In this document: in pieces, positions 9,337-18,627 of the stretch
Layout: each line of letters opens with the position of its first letter
Numbering within the stretch: the stretch's first letter is position 1
NCBI RefSeq assembly: GCF_006007885.1
Contig: NZ_VCRO01000001.1
Location: 1,116,001-1,180,000 of the forward strand
Source: Alteribacter natronophilus
GTDB lineage: Bacteria; Bacillota; Bacilli; Bacillales; Salisediminibacteriaceae
Reading direction: 5' to 3'
DNA length: 64,000 nt
Position numbers and translations under genes: made by a program
Notes under the pieces: generated by a model
Database searches by the model: none
Seen by the model: only the letters and a program-made list of their open reading frames with translations
What the model was told of the DNA's origin: nothing

Positions 9337-10434
9337 CTAGTTCGAGCGTTTATAAAAAGGTGTCGCCACTACTTTCGCTTTCAGGCGGCGTTTTCGCACC
9401 TGCACTTCCACTTCTGTTCCAAGTGACGTATGCTCTTTTCCGAGAATTGCCAGTCCTACATTCTTCTTCAGTGTAGGTGACTGGGTACCGGTCGTAACAA
9501 ACCCGATTTCCTCACCTTCTGCAAATACCTCATACCCTGTACGCGGAATGCCTTTATCGATCATTTCCAGACCGACGAGCTTGCGGGAAGCACCGTTCTC
9601 TTTCTGGTCCCTTAGTACGCTCTTACCGATAAAGTCAGGTTCCTTGTCTGCTTTAACGGCAAAACCGATTCCGGCTTCCACCGGAGTAATGTCCTTAGTG
9701 AGCTCCTGGCCGTAAAGGGCAAGTTTCGCCTCAAAACGAAGAGTATCGCGGGCACCAAGGCCGCACGGCTGAAGACCATCTGCTTCCCCTTTTTCAAGAA
9801 GAAGATTCCAGAGCGCCGCCGCATCTTCCGGACGGCAGTAGATTTCAAAGCCGTCCTCACCGGTGTAGCCTGTCCGGGAAACGAGTGCGGGCATGCCTCC
9901 AAGATCAACGTTGTCGCGGAATTTAAAGAACGTAATCTCCGCCAGGTCAGTATCAGTTACTGTCTGAAGAACTTTTTCTGCAGCCGGTCCCTGGATCGCC
10001 ACCTGGGCAAACTGATCGCTTACATTTACAACTTCCACATCCTCAAAGTTCTCCGCATGGGAGCGCAGCCAGTCGAAGTCCTTTTCCACATTCGATGCAT
10101 TCACCACAAGAAGATAGTCGTTTTCACCGCGCTTATAGTAGACGAGGTCATCGACGGTACCGCCTTCGTGGTAGCACATTGCCGTATACTGTGCACCGTT
10201 TGTTTTCAGCTTCTCGACATCGTTTGTGAGAACATACTGAAGAAACGGGACAGCGCCGCTCCCTTTGACTTCCACCTCACCCATATGTGAAACATCAAAC
10301 AGGCCGGCTTTCGTACGCACTGCTTCGTGCTCGTCCTTAATACCCGAAAACTGGACAGGAAGATCCCAGCCCCCGAAATCGATCGTTTTTGCCTGATCCT
10401 TGTACACGTCATAAAGTGGTGTTCTGTTCCCCAA
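9337..10434 (-). CDS. gcvT: Aminomethyltransferase (glycine cleavage T protein)
   Basis: 365 aa. T protein releases ammonia and transfers the methylene group from aminomethyl-lipoyl-GcvH to tetrahydrofolate. Seen: [29 protein letters not shown] and the C-terminal barrel with GLGARDTLR and [10 protein letters not shown]. The start is TTG at 10434 (GGAGGT, 8-nt gap), giving the family-typical [10 protein letters not shown] start; earlier in-frame ATG/GTG codons lie upstream of the ribosome site. First gene of the operon. gcvH is not in this window, as in B. subtilis. Confidence 0.96.
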   Translation of the reverse strand: MGNRTPLYDVYKDQAKTIDFGGWDLPVQFSGIKDEHEAVRTKAGLFDVSHMGEVEVKGSGAVPFLQYVLTNDVEKLKTNGAQYTAMCYHEGGTVDDLVYYKRGENDYLLVVNASNVEKDFDWLRSHAENFEDVEVVNVSDQFAQVAIQGPAAEKVLQTVTDTDLAEITFFKFRDNVDLGGMPALVSRTGYTGEDGFEIYCRPEDAAALWNLLLEKGEADGLQPCGLGARDTLRFEAKLALYGQELTKDITPVEAGIGFAVKADKEPDFIGKSVLRDQKENGASRKLVGLEMIDKGIPRTGYEVFAEGEEIGFVTTGTQSPTLKKNVGLAILGKEHTSLGTEVEVQVRKRRLKAKVVATPFYKRSN

Positions 10435-10527
10435 TGGTATGCACCTCCGTAATTTTACGAGAGCCACCCAATATGGTACCGCTCTCCGCCTGAACGTGAA
10501 TCCGCTTTCACAGTGGGTTTAATTCTG

Positions 10528-10770
10528 CACAAAAAAAGACAGAACCCCCTTAAAGGTGAGGGCTCTGTCTTTCGTACCTGAGAGTTTTCTTCCGGACCAT
10601 TTAAAGAGGGTCCGAAACTGTCCCCATGGGTGTCCTTCCCCAAAGGGAAGGAAGCTTTCCAGAGTTGCGTCTGGCAAGAGTCTTTTTGCCTGAGAGATTC
10701 ACAGATCCCCTCTGCTTGCTCCTTCGGCGCCGGCCGCTGCTGCGGCCGATCTCTCCCCTTGCTTTCATTC
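10528..10770 (-). ncRNA. Tandem glycine riboswitch with intrinsic terminator, leader of gcvT
   Basis: On the minus strand two glycine aptamers follow each other: the first with GCCGAAGGAGCAA and AATCTCTCAGGCAAAAAGAC, the second with AACTCTCAGGTACGAAAGAC, the hallmark conserved strings of the gcvT motif. Directly after is a stem GACAGAGCCCTCACC / GGGGGTTCTGTC with seven T (10528-10572). As in B. subtilis, glycine binding should favour readthrough, turning on glycine breakdown when glycine is plentiful. Confidence 0.96.
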
Positions 10771-10958
10771 GCACATATGTAATTCCACGTCATAGAAAAC
10801 GGGCTTTCAGGAAAAGATAGTCTAAAGATCCATACTGACTGATCCTGCGCCTCTATCGTATCATTTTTTATTTTTAGTTGGCAATATAATCGCGGGACAA
10901 TTTTAAATTGAAACACCATTTCATTTGCAGAGTACAAAAGCAGAAAGGGGTTAACGCC

Positions 10959-12638
10959 GTGAATATGCCTGAGTTGTCTTTTGACCGGACATGGAGCGAC
11001 AGTTTTTCGTCCCGTCTTTCCCAGAACGGCCCCTGGTCGAACTGGAATCTGTTCAGGCTTGCTCTTCAGGCTGAACAGCATCTTGTAATCAATGATTTTG
11101 ATGGACTTGAAGCACCCAAGCATCTTCCCCACCTTTCCATCTTCCCGCACCAGTTGGAAGCTGCGGAGCGTGTGCTGACGGAAATGAACGGAAAAGCGAT
11201 TCTTGCGGATGAAGTGGGGCTTGGAAAAACAATCGAGGCAGGTCTGATTCTCAAAGAATATATGATTCGCGGCCTCGTAAAAAAAGTGCTCATCCTCGTT
11301 CCGGCGTCTCTTGTTACCCAGTGGTGCAGTGAGCTGAACAGTAAATTCTTCATCCCTGCTGTGGAACAGCGGAAATCGTACGTCTGGGAAAGCTGCGATG
11401 TGATCGTAAGTTCCATTGATACAGCCAAACGGGAGCCCCACCGTTCGGTGATCTACGAACAGGATTACGATATGATCATCATCGACGAGGCTCACAAGCT
11501 GAAGAATAAGAACACTAAAAACTATCAGTTTGTACGCGGACTTAAAAAGAAATTCTGTCTTCTTCTGACAGCCACACCGGTACAGAATAAACTGAGTGAG
11601 GTTTTCCACCTCATCAGTATTCTAAAACCCGGTCACCTCGGAAACGAGGAAGGTTTTACTAAAGAATTCAAAGACGCGGATCAGCATGAGGAACTCAGGC
11701 AGCTCGTGCAGAAGGTGATGATCCGCAACCGCCGGTCTGATTCTGCAATGGACTGGCCGAAGCGTATCGTTAAAACCGTTGAAATTGAATTTTCGGACGA
11801 AGAGATGGAACTGTACAATGCGGTAACCGCTTTAAAGAGAAGGTGGAACAAAACACACGAATGGAGCATCTTCCCTTTTACCGTCCTGACCCTTCAGCGC
11901 GAGTGCTGTTCCAGCCGTGAAGCTGTCTATATGACGCTGAAAGGTCTCCTTGAACAGGAGGAAATGGCACCTGCTTTAAAAACAGAGCTCGAAGGCATAA
12001 TGGAAATGGTGCAGAATGTCACACGCCATGCCAAAGCGGAAAAGGCCCTCGAGATGGTGCAGAAAATTGATGATAAAGTCATTATATTTACCGAGTACCG
12101 TGCCACCCAGCTCTACCTGCAATGGTACTTTGCCCAGCACGGCATTAAAGCTGTCCCGTTCCGCGGCGGATTTAAGCGGAGCAAAAAAGACTGGATGAAG
12201 CAGCTGTTCAAAGACCGTGCCCAGGTACTGATTGCCACAGAGGCCGGGGGTGAAGGGATCAACCTCCAGTTCTGCCATCACATGATCAATTATGACCTTC
12301 CATGGAACCCGATGCGGATTGAGCAGCGGATCGGACGGATTCACAGGCTCGGACAGGAACAGGACGTTAATATTTACAACTTTTCCGTTCAGAACACAGT
12401 TGAGGATCACATTCTGCGAACGCTGTACCAGAAGATCGGCCTGTTTGAGGAAGTCATCGGAAAACTGGACGATATACTTGAAAAAATGCGTGAGGAAGAG
12501 CTTGAGACACATATTTCAAATATCCTGAACCATTCGGAGTCAGATGGAGAGGTCCGCATCAAGCTTGAGAACCTGACTGCCTGTATCGAGTCAGGAAACG
12601 AGGAGGTGGAAAGCCGTGCTGCAGGAGGACGTGCATAA
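10959..12638 (+). CDS. yqhH: SNF2-family DEAD/DEAH-box helicase YqhH
   Basis: 559 aa SF2 ATPase. Motif I DEVGLGKTIEAG, motif II DEAH, motif III LTATPVQN, and the C-terminal RecA lobe with GGEGINLQFC and RIGRIHRLGQ are all present. Family members remodel or translocate along nucleic acids; the cellular role of YqhH is not established. GTG at 10959 has AAAGGGG at an 8-nt gap. Divergent from gcvT across the riboswitch leader and overlapping yqhG by 23 nt, as in B. subtilis. Confidence 0.95.
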   Translation: MNMPELSFDRTWSDSFSSRLSQNGPWSNWNLFRLALQAEQHLVINDFDGLEAPKHLPHLSIFPHQLEAAERVLTEMNGKAILADEVGLGKTIEAGLILKEYMIRGLVKKVLILVPASLVTQWCSELNSKFFIPAVEQRKSYVWESCDVIVSSIDTAKREPHRSVIYEQDYDMIIIDEAHKLKNKNTKNYQFVRGLKKKFCLLLTATPVQNKLSEVFHLISILKPGHLGNEEGFTKEFKDADQHEELRQLVQKVMIRNRRSDSAMDWPKRIVKTVEIEFSDEEMELYNAVTALKRRWNKTHEWSIFPFTVLTLQRECCSSREAVYMTLKGLLEQEEMAPALKTELEGIMEMVQNVTRHAKAEKALEMVQKIDDKVIIFTEYRATQLYLQWYFAQHGIKAVPFRGGFKRSKKDWMKQLFKDRAQVLIATEAGGEGINLQFCHHMINYDLPWNPMRIEQRIGRIHRLGQEQDVNIYNFSVQNTVEDHILRTLYQKIGLFEEVIGKLDDILEKMREEELETHISNILNHSESDGEVRIKLENLTACIESGNEEVESRAAGGRA

Positions 12639-13461
12639 ATACCTGAAAACATTCTTTGACGAAAACGACAGCCCGGTGCTCGAGGAAAGCCCCGGTCACC
12701 TCCACATACAGCTCAGTGTGGATATGGACAAAGCACTCATGAACCGGCCGTTTTACTGGCAGTATCTCGAAAAAATCGGCGGTGTCCCCAACCCGTGGAA
12801 AATGACAGTCGTCACCGACGAAAATGCAGCACCCGAAGACATAAACAAACGTTACGAGAGAAAAGCCGAGGCGATTCACTTCGGCTCTCCCCGCCTTCAT
12901 CAGGTGTTTAATCTTACAAAAGAGCTCGGATCCCACGTGCGGATGTATGAAAAAGTGGCACGGAACAATCTCTCCGTCCAGTCACTCCCGCTTCAGCCGT
13001 GGCTCAATATGAATATGAAAATCTCCTACGAAGCGGAAAAAAAACGGGACCGTCTGTTTTCGGTGGGCCTCTGTCTGACAAACGGGGAAATGATAGAAGG
13101 GTTTTACAATCACCTGAAGTTTTACCCTCTTGAACCTGAAATTCCGGACTACTGTTTTACAGTGAGTCCCCTGATCCGCCCCGTTTCCGGAGTGGAAAGA
13201 ATCCGGGAGCAGACCGAACGGCTTATCAGGCAGGAGAACCATACGTGGGCGGAGGAAGCTTTTGCAAAAATGCGTGAGGATATTGAACTTCTGAGAGGAT
13301 TTTACAGTGATTCAGAGGAACTGCCGGACAGTTACCACAGCGAAAAGGAAGCCATCGAACGCCAGTACAGCCCCGTGGTAACGATCTCCGTTATAAACGG
13401 TGGCCTCTTTTACCTTCATCAGCATCCACTGAATGTTAAAAGGTTCAGACAGCACTGGTAA
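12616..13461 (+). CDS. yqhG: YqhG family protein
   Basis: 281 aa, soluble. Recognised by position and sequence as the conserved Bacillaceae partner of YqhH (segments FGSPRLHQVFNLTKELG and EAEKKRDRLFSVGLCL). No catalytic motif seen and the function is unknown. Start GTG at 12616 inside yqhH with AGGAGGTGG upstream, so the pair is translationally coupled. In B. subtilis this gene precedes sinI-sinR and the tapA operon; here yqzE follows directly. Confidence 0.9.
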   Translation: MLQEDVHKYLKTFFDENDSPVLEESPGHLHIQLSVDMDKALMNRPFYWQYLEKIGGVPNPWKMTVVTDENAAPEDINKRYERKAEAIHFGSPRLHQVFNLTKELGSHVRMYEKVARNNLSVQSLPLQPWLNMNMKISYEAEKKRDRLFSVGLCLTNGEMIEGFYNHLKFYPLEPEIPDYCFTVSPLIRPVSGVERIREQTERLIRQENHTWAEEAFAKMREDIELLRGFYSDSEELPDSYHSEKEAIERQYSPVVTISVINGGLFYLHQHPLNVKRFRQHW

Positions 13462-13503
13462 TAAAGCGGGGAACAGCTTTCCCTGCACAGCAGCAGACAC
13501 TGA

Positions 13504-13540
13504 AAAAAGACCTGAGAGACGGTCCGCCGCCTTTCAGGTC
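13504..13540 (-). terminator. Terminator between yqhG and yqzE
   Basis: Stem GACCTGA / TCAGGTC with T6 on the minus side (yqzE); on the plus side it is followed by AAAATTTCATTTT and may also serve yqhG. Confidence 0.7.
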
Positions 13541-13551
13541 AAAATTTCATT

Positions 13552-13752
13552 TTATGAACGCCTGGCGAGACGCTGTTTGTTTTTGGAGTAAAACAGAAAC
13601 AGGGCAAACGGCAGCAGACCGAACCAGTGATGAAGAAGGGGCGGTCTCGCTTCTTTTTTTTCCTGCCGCCGTTTCACACGTTCGCTCTTTGGCTGCTCGG
13701 CATATGTTACAAACTGCTGTGTTACAAATTTTACATAATCGTTGGTTTTCAT
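13552..13752 (-). CDS. yqzE: YqzE family protein
   Basis: 66 aa. Start MKTNDYVKFVTQQFV is the YqzE hallmark; a basic linker (SERVKRRQEKKEA) leads to a short hydrophobic segment HHWFGLLPFALFLFY, so it is probably a small membrane-associated protein. Function unknown; it keeps company with comG and aroK in B. subtilis too. The ATG at 13752 has AGGTGAGG just upstream; a GTG nine bases earlier is less likely. Confidence 0.85.
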   Translation of the reverse strand: MKTNDYVKFVTQQFVTYAEQPKSERVKRRQEKKEARPPLLHHWFGLLPFALFLFYSKNKQRLARRS

Positions 13753-13852
13753 GAACCTCACCTGCCTGAAAATTTCCTCTTCAGTTTAACCCGATTCGAA
13801 CGGAATTATTCAGATCGGGAATATTCTTTTCTTAAGGAGAAGCCAGCTCTCT

Positions 13853-14359
13853 TTACCTGCTGTAATACCCATCCGCAGCAATCCTGACTATTTCCCTCGG
13901 GGACAGGCCCTTCGTCTGTATCGTCAGATCCGCAGTTTCATAAGCCTCCCGGCGTTTTTCATACCTTTTTTCCAGCTCAGCCTGATCCAGACTGACAAGC
14001 GGCCGGTTCGGATCCAGTCTGATTCTTTCGTAAAGCACCTCAAACGGAGCATCAAGAAAAACCGTATATCCGCTTTCTTTCATAAAAATCAGATTATCCG
14101 GTGTTTCCACCGCACCTCCGCCTGTTGAAACAACCGCCTGCTTTCCTTTAAGACTTTTAAGAGTCTCCGTCTCCAGCTCCCGGAAACCTTTTTCGCCTGT
14201 TTGTTTAAAAATCTCCGGAATTGCCTGCCCTGTCTGTCTGACGATAAACTCATCGAGGTCCACAAACCCGAGTCCGGTTTTTTTAGCCAGCAGCTTCCCC
14301 GCTGTCGTTTTTCCGGCACCCATAAATCCCGTTAAGTAGATATTTCCGCTCTGTGTCAT
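13853..14359 (-). CDS. aroK: Shikimate kinase
   Basis: 168 aa. Phosphorylates shikimate on its 3-OH with ATP in aromatic amino acid synthesis. Walker A GFMGAGKTTAG at residues 10-20, the DLDE shikimate-binding motif near 33, STGGGAVE near 78 and LDPNRPL in the lid. The ATG at 14359 overlaps the comGG stop by four bases, placing aroK as the last cistron of the comG transcript. Confidence 0.96.
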   Translation of the reverse strand: MTQSGNIYLTGFMGAGKTTAGKLLAKKTGLGFVDLDEFIVRQTGQAIPEIFKQTGEKGFRELETETLKSLKGKQAVVSTGGGAVETPDNLIFMKESGYTVFLDAPFEVLYERIRLDPNRPLVSLDQAELEKRYEKRREAYETADLTIQTKGLSPREIVRIAADGYYSR

Positions 14360-14751
14360 CGCACTGCACTTCCTTCTCTCCAGTCTTCCACTGCTCCCGT
14401 AACCGGATCCCACTTAAAGACAGCCGATCGGGTAGACCCTTTATGAGTGGTACCTTCCAGGCGTATGCAGTGTATGGTGTCACTGATACGCTCGATCGTG
14501 TAACTGACTGATCCGTCTCCGGTCTTCACCTTACCTGAGGCTAACGTATCACCTTCTCCGGAAAGAAGCAATCCGGTTACATGCCAGGCTCCAGTCATCA
14601 GCAGGTGATCGGCTATGATCATCTCACGGTGATAATAATTAAACTCCCTTTCTGCCGCTGCTGAAGCTGCCAGCTGGAGAATCCCTGCACTGAGGAGAAC
14701 GAGCATGCCCGCAGTAAGAAACAGGATAAACCCTCTATCATTCCGGTTCAC
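14356..14751 (-). CDS. comGG: Competence pseudopilin-like protein ComGG
   Basis: 131 aa. N-terminus RNDRGFILFLTAGMLVLLS is a type IV pilin-like hydrophobic helix but lacks the usual Glu5 after the cleavage site. Assigned by position as last comG gene. GTG at 14751 has GGAGG 8 nt upstream and lies inside comGF (14-nt overlap). Expected to be a minor pseudopilin aiding DNA uptake. Confidence 0.85.
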   Translation of the reverse strand: MNRNDRGFILFLTAGMLVLLSAGILQLAASAAAEREFNYYHREMIIADHLLMTGAWHVTGLLLSGEGDTLASGKVKTGDGSVSYTIERISDTIHCIRLEGTTHKGSTRSAVFKWDPVTGAVEDWREGSAVR

Positions 14752-15208
14752 TGCCGATCCCTCCGTGTTCCGGCCTTCTGAACTGCCTCGAGTAATCACG
14801 GCCATCAGAAAGCTCCACTGTCAGCCTGATGCCGCCCTGCACCTCTTCAAAATACGCCGAAATTACCTGCTCCAGGAAAATATCGTAACCCTGGCCGTTT
14901 ACCTGCCTTACAATTCTCTGGTTATGGTGAATAAAAGACGACTGTTCGGGACTGCCGCTTCGGATCGTCACCAGTTCAAGTGATCGCTGGTCGGGACTGA
15001 CAGAATACCCGCTGCTCTGGAGCAGGTAGGGTTTAAACTGCATGAAAAACAGCTCTGCAGCACGGCTGTAGTCTCTTTGCCCCAGCTCTTCCCCTTTCAA
15101 TAAAGCAGCAAATGTGCCCATAAGCACGGTAACCATCACACTGGTAATCAACAGACCGAGAATGACTTCAGTTAAAGTAAAGCCGCCTTCATTCCTGAAC
15201 CGGAACAT
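14738..15208 (-). CDS. comGF: Competence minor pseudopilin ComGF
   Basis: 156 aa with prepilin motif RNEGGFTLTEVILGLLITS at the N-terminus (cleavage after Gly, Glu at +5). Start ATG 15208, GAGGTG 7 nt upstream. Overlaps comGE by 20 nt. Low similarity C-terminal domain, as usual for ComGF. Confidence 0.88.
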   Translation of the reverse strand: MFRFRNEGGFTLTEVILGLLITSVMVTVLMGTFAALLKGEELGQRDYSRAAELFFMQFKPYLLQSSGYSVSPDQRSLELVTIRSGSPEQSSFIHHNQRIVRQVNGQGYDIFLEQVISAYFEEVQGGIRLTVELSDGRDYSRQFRRPEHGGIGSEPE

Positions 15209-15509
15209 GAAGGCACACCTCAAATCCCTCATATTCCCACTCCACACACATTCTCCATTCGCTCCCCTCTCTGACCCAGCTGACAGGATAGTAAAATCCA
15301 CCTGCCGTAAATGAACTGCTTTTTGTCCCTTCGTGCCTGTAAATCTGTGCAAAATCGTACAGTTTACCGGCGATAAACCGTTCCTGTCGCAGACGTTCCT
15401 GCTCCAGCTGAAAATGCCAGTAGACCGGCACCAGCGTTCCCCCGATCACCGCAAAAAGTACGAGAGCGGCAAGAACCTCGGTCAGTGTAAATCCGTTACA
15501 GTCTCTCAT
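15189..15509 (-). CDS. comGE: Competence minor pseudopilin ComGE
   Basis: 106 aa with prepilin motif DCNGFTLTEVLAALVLF immediately at the start. Two cysteines late in the chain (MCVEW, VCLHV). Overlaps comGD by 14 nt. Identity from motif and operon position. Confidence 0.87.
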   Translation of the reverse strand: MRDCNGFTLTEVLAALVLFAVIGGTLVPVYWHFQLEQERLRQERFIAGKLYDFAQIYRHEGTKSSSFTAGGFYYPVSWVREGSEWRMCVEWEYEGFEVCLHVPVQE

Positions 15510-15933
15510 GGTAAAACCTCCCTCTCAGAAACGGAAAAACAAAGCGGTAACCGCTGCCGTCCTCCGACCTGAAAATAAAGGAACCCGCTTTGTAAATGTC
15601 ACCGTTCGCAGTATACCTGAGATCCCGCGGGCCGAGTGTACGCTCCTGAAAAACGAGTCCCTCCGGAAAGGACCTTACGTTTACTACCTCCAGATCCTGA
15701 CGGATCGTGTACCGGCTGCTGCTGTTGTCAAAAAGAAAATGCACCGGTTTCCCGTCCGCTAAGGCACGAATCTGTGCTTCATACAAATCACTTTCAAAAA
15801 CAGAGATAAACGCGGCTTCTTCGCTTTTTTCCGGCAGTTTATAGGCCGGGGCAGCTATCAGCACAAGCACAGACAGGACGGCAAGCACGATCAGCATTTC
15901 AGTCAGTGTGTAGCCTTTTTCATCATTCCGCAC
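15496..15933 (-). CDS. comGD: Competence minor pseudopilin ComGD
   Basis: 145 aa with prepilin motif NDEKGYTLTEMLIVLAVLS. GTG start at 15933, inside comGC (11-nt overlap); the Shine-Dalgarno is weak, consistent with translational coupling. GspH-like fold expected. Confidence 0.89.
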   Translation of the reverse strand: MRNDEKGYTLTEMLIVLAVLSVLVLIAAPAYKLPEKSEEAAFISVFESDLYEAQIRALADGKPVHFLFDNSSSRYTIRQDLEVVNVRSFPEGLVFQERTLGPRDLRYTANGDIYKAGSFIFRSEDGSGYRFVFPFLRGRFYHERL

Positions 15934-16252
15934 CTGACGGTCTTACCACCTTTCCATTTACCAGGCTTAATTCCGTTCCATCAGGACAGGAGATGGTTTC
16001 CACGTAATTCTCACTAACCAGTTCATTAAGATTGTTCAGTTCCTTCTCCTCATTGACTTTATACGCCCCTACCTGCCCCTGAAGCAGCTCGACCGTGGCA
16101 TCACAACCTCTGTCCTGGGCAACTTGTGTATTTTTTGACAGGGACGGTACAGCGATAAGAAGAAGCACACTGATAATCATCAGAACGATTACCATCTCGA
16201 TGAGTGTAAAACCGGCTTCCCGGCTTCTGCTGTGCTTTTGCGGTGTTTTCAT
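15923..16252 (-). CDS. comGC: Competence major pseudopilin ComGC
   Basis: 109 aa. Prepilin motif REAGFTLIEMVIVLMIISVL; ComC peptidase would cleave after Gly. The two cysteines (RGCDA and ISCPD) match the intramolecular disulfide of ComGC. Strong AAGGAGGTG before the ATG, the best ribosome site in the operon, fits its role as the abundant pilus subunit. Confidence 0.96.
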   Translation of the reverse strand: MKTPQKHSRSREAGFTLIEMVIVLMIISVLLLIAVPSLSKNTQVAQDRGCDATVELLQGQVGAYKVNEEKELNNLNELVSENYVETISCPDGTELSLVNGKVVRPSGAE

Positions 16253-16277
16253 ATGTTCACCTCCTTTCCGACTCTCT

Positions 16278-17312
16278 TCACCAGAGTTCAGTAAGCTGAA
16301 AAACCGGCATCATAAGCGATACAAACATCAATAGCATGACAAGTCCGATCACGCCGTACAGCAGGGGCTGAAGTTTTTGAAAGAGACGGCTGAAGCTGTA
16401 AGTAAGCCTTACTTTAAGAAATCGGCTGTACCTTTCAAGCTCATCCCCGGTTCTGCCTCTCTTTTCGCCAAGTGCAGCAACAGAAGCAAGCTGCGGTTCA
16501 AACAGAGCCCTGGAGCGAAGAAGATCCGAAAAGGAGGTGCCGTTCTGAAGCCCGGCATGTATAAGACCGGCTTCGTGCCTGAACACAGGAAAAAGACTGT
16601 CCTTTCTGATCAGCAGAAGACATTCATTCAGGGAAAGCCCGTTGTTCAGGACGGGAGAAATCTGGGAAACAAACAGGTAGGTAAAAAGGAGTCTGATGTA
16701 GTTCCTTACAAACGGAAGCGAACTGAGCAGCCGGATTTTAACTTTGACGGGAGTCAAGCCGACAACTTTCCCGGCTGCAGCTAAAAGTAAAAGGAACACG
16801 ATGATTAAAGGAAGGTCTATCATGCGAAGGAAGGAAAACAGGAAGCCGGAGATGAAGGGCAGTTCCGCTCCTGTCTGACTGAAGAACTGCTCAAACTGAG
16901 GAATAACTGTGCGAAGGACAAACGTAACGAGAATGATTAATCCAAAAAACATGAAGAGCGGATACTGAAGCACTTTTCGCGCTTCTTCTTTCAGATCGTG
17001 GCGGATCAGGCAGAGCTCTGCTGCCGTTTTCAGCCCTTCCTGAAAATCACCGTGTCTTTCCATCATCAGAAGGTAGTTGCTGACTTCCTTCGGATAACCG
17101 AAATCGTCCAGCGAGAGAGAAAAAGGTTCCCCCTGCCTGAGTGCCTGGACCATCGTTTTTATAGCATCACCTGCCGGGCCGCTGTAATAACCGCCGACAA
17201 TTTCAAGGGCTTCTTTCAGCGGATACCCTTCTCCCACCAGGGAAGCTGTCTGCTGAAGCCATTCTCCCCTTTCCCGGTCGTCTTTAAATGGTCGTCTTTT
17301 TCCCAATAACAT
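16278..17312 (-). CDS. comGB: Competence pilus platform protein ComGB
   Basis: 344 aa, GspF/PilC family inner-membrane platform protein. Three long hydrophobic segments, two around residues 125-185 and one at the C-terminus. Starts within comGA (29-nt overlap) with a poor ribosome site, again suggesting coupling. Confidence 0.94.
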   Translation of the reverse strand: MLLGKRRPFKDDRERGEWLQQTASLVGEGYPLKEALEIVGGYYSGPAGDAIKTMVQALRQGEPFSLSLDDFGYPKEVSNYLLMMERHGDFQEGLKTAAELCLIRHDLKEEARKVLQYPLFMFFGLIILVTFVLRTVIPQFEQFFSQTGAELPFISGFLFSFLRMIDLPLIIVFLLLLAAAGKVVGLTPVKVKIRLLSSLPFVRNYIRLLFTYLFVSQISPVLNNGLSLNECLLLIRKDSLFPVFRHEAGLIHAGLQNGTSFSDLLRSRALFEPQLASVAALGEKRGRTGDELERYSRFLKVRLTYSFSRLFQKLQPLLYGVIGLVMLLMFVSLMMPVFQLTELW

Positions 17313-18387
17313 CGATCCGCTTCACCCACTTTTCAATTTCAGATCCGCTTAAGTATCCGAGTGCATACGCCTTTTTCATCAGAAGGCCGATTTTTGGAGG
17401 CACGGGACCGCATCCGGCAATTGTTCGCTGGAGTTCATCCCCGCTTAATATATCAAACAGTGCAGCGCGCTTCCTTCCTTTTCGGCAGTAAGCGTCACAT
17501 GTACTGCTGCAGTAGGGACAGGCGAGCCTGACAAGGGTCTGTACACAGACGGCTGTAAGCGTTTCGGAGATATCAGACTGACTGATCCCGAACTCTTCCA
17601 GGCGACGGACAGCAGCAGATGGAGACGAAGCGTGGAGAGTACTCAGAACCAGATGCCCTGTCATGGCTGCCCTGACCGCCATCCGGGCTGACTCATCGTC
17701 CCGTATTTCACCCAGCATGATGACGTCCGGGTCGTGCCTCAAAACATTTTTCAGGCCATGGGCATATGTGACTCCGGCTTTCTCGTTGACCTCCATCTGC
17801 AGAAACTGATCGTGCTGCTGTTCAACGGGATCTTCAAGAGTGATAATGTTTCGTTTTTCACCGTTCGTCATTTCGTGCATTAAGGAATAAAGGGTGGTGG
17901 TTTTTCCTGATCCTGTGGGACCACACAGGAGGATCAGTCCGTGGGGCAGTGTTGTGAATCCTTTCAGCCTGACTGCCTGTGAAGGAAAAAGGGTAAGTGA
18001 TTTCAGCGGTTCAGGCGTCGCCTGGCGATGCATTCTGACGACCATCGTTTCTGAAAATGTCATGGGGAATGTGGAAAGCCTTAAGGCATAAAGAGTATCT
18101 TTCAGGTATATTTCAAAAGAGCTGTTCTGGGGGCGCCTTCGCTCGCCAATATCCATACCGGAGAGAAATTTCAGGTGGGCAATCATTTTCTGGAGAAATT
18201 CCGAGGAGATGTGCTGCATGTCTTCAAGCTCGCCGCTGATTCTGCAGCGGATGATTCCGCCGTCGCGTCTGGGCAGTATGTGAATATCCGATGCCCTGAG
18301 CCCGGCAGCGCTGTGAAGGACCGAGCGGGTCAGCCGTTCAACTTCCAAGGCTTTCACCGTCCTTTCTGGATTAGTTCTTACGGCCAT
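17284..18387 (-). CDS. comGA: Competence pilus assembly ATPase ComGA
   Basis: 367 aa, GspE/PilB family. Walker A LCGPTGSGKTTT, Asp box and Walker B VIMLGEIRDDES, His box TGHLVLSTLHA, and a four-cysteine zinc cluster (LACPYCSSTCDAYC). Powers pseudopilus assembly for DNA uptake. ATG 18387 has only AAGAAG upstream; a GTG nine codons in (VKALEV) with AAAGGA is an alternative. AT-rich upstream region could carry ComK boxes but I see no exact AAAA-N5-TTTT pair. Confidence 0.95.
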   Translation of the reverse strand: MAVRTNPERTVKALEVERLTRSVLHSAAGLRASDIHILPRRDGGIIRCRISGELEDMQHISSEFLQKMIAHLKFLSGMDIGERRRPQNSSFEIYLKDTLYALRLSTFPMTFSETMVVRMHRQATPEPLKSLTLFPSQAVRLKGFTTLPHGLILLCGPTGSGKTTTLYSLMHEMTNGEKRNIITLEDPVEQQHDQFLQMEVNEKAGVTYAHGLKNVLRHDPDVIMLGEIRDDESARMAVRAAMTGHLVLSTLHASSPSAAVRRLEEFGISQSDISETLTAVCVQTLVRLACPYCSSTCDAYCRKGRKRAALFDILSGDELQRTIAGCGPVPPKIGLLMKKAYALGYLSGSEIEKWVKRIDVIGKKTTI

Positions 18388-18498
18388 TTGTTTTCATTCT
18401 TCTTTACACCAGTTATACATTCGACAAAAACCCGAAAAACCCTTCTTTTTTCTGCATATTTTTTTCCGGTTCGCACATCCTATTTTCTGTAGCCGCAA

Positions 18499-18572
18499 TG
18501 GGGTGTAGCCAAGTGGTAAGGCAACGGACTTTGACTCCGTGATCGCAGGTTCGATCCCTGCCTCCTCAGCCA
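18499..18572 (+). tRNA. tRNA-Gln(TTG)
   Basis: Anticodon TTG in GGACTTTGACTCC, T arm GCAGGTTCGATCCCTGC, encoded CCA. The acceptor stem (TGGGGTG with CTCCTCA) has a T-T mismatch and a G-T pair. Own terminator follows. Confidence 0.93.
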
Positions 18573-18580
18573 TACATAAA

Positions 18581-18610
18581 AAGCCGATGATTCGATCATC
18601 GGCTTTTTTT
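18581..18610 (+). terminator. Terminator of tRNA-Gln
   Basis: AAGCCGATGA TTCGA TCATCGGCTT with seven T. Confidence 0.93.
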
Positions 18611-18627
18611 GCTGCTGTATAAATAAA

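Noticed and set aside
10455-11609. 384-codon minus-strand frame across the glycine riboswitch and yqhH
   Set aside because: Antisense to the conserved helicase gene and covering a structured leader.
18421-18460. ComK box upstream of comGA
   Set aside because: AAAA/TTTT blocks are present (for example AAAAACCCTTCTTTT) but with 6-nt spacing and no clear second box, so not listed as a site.
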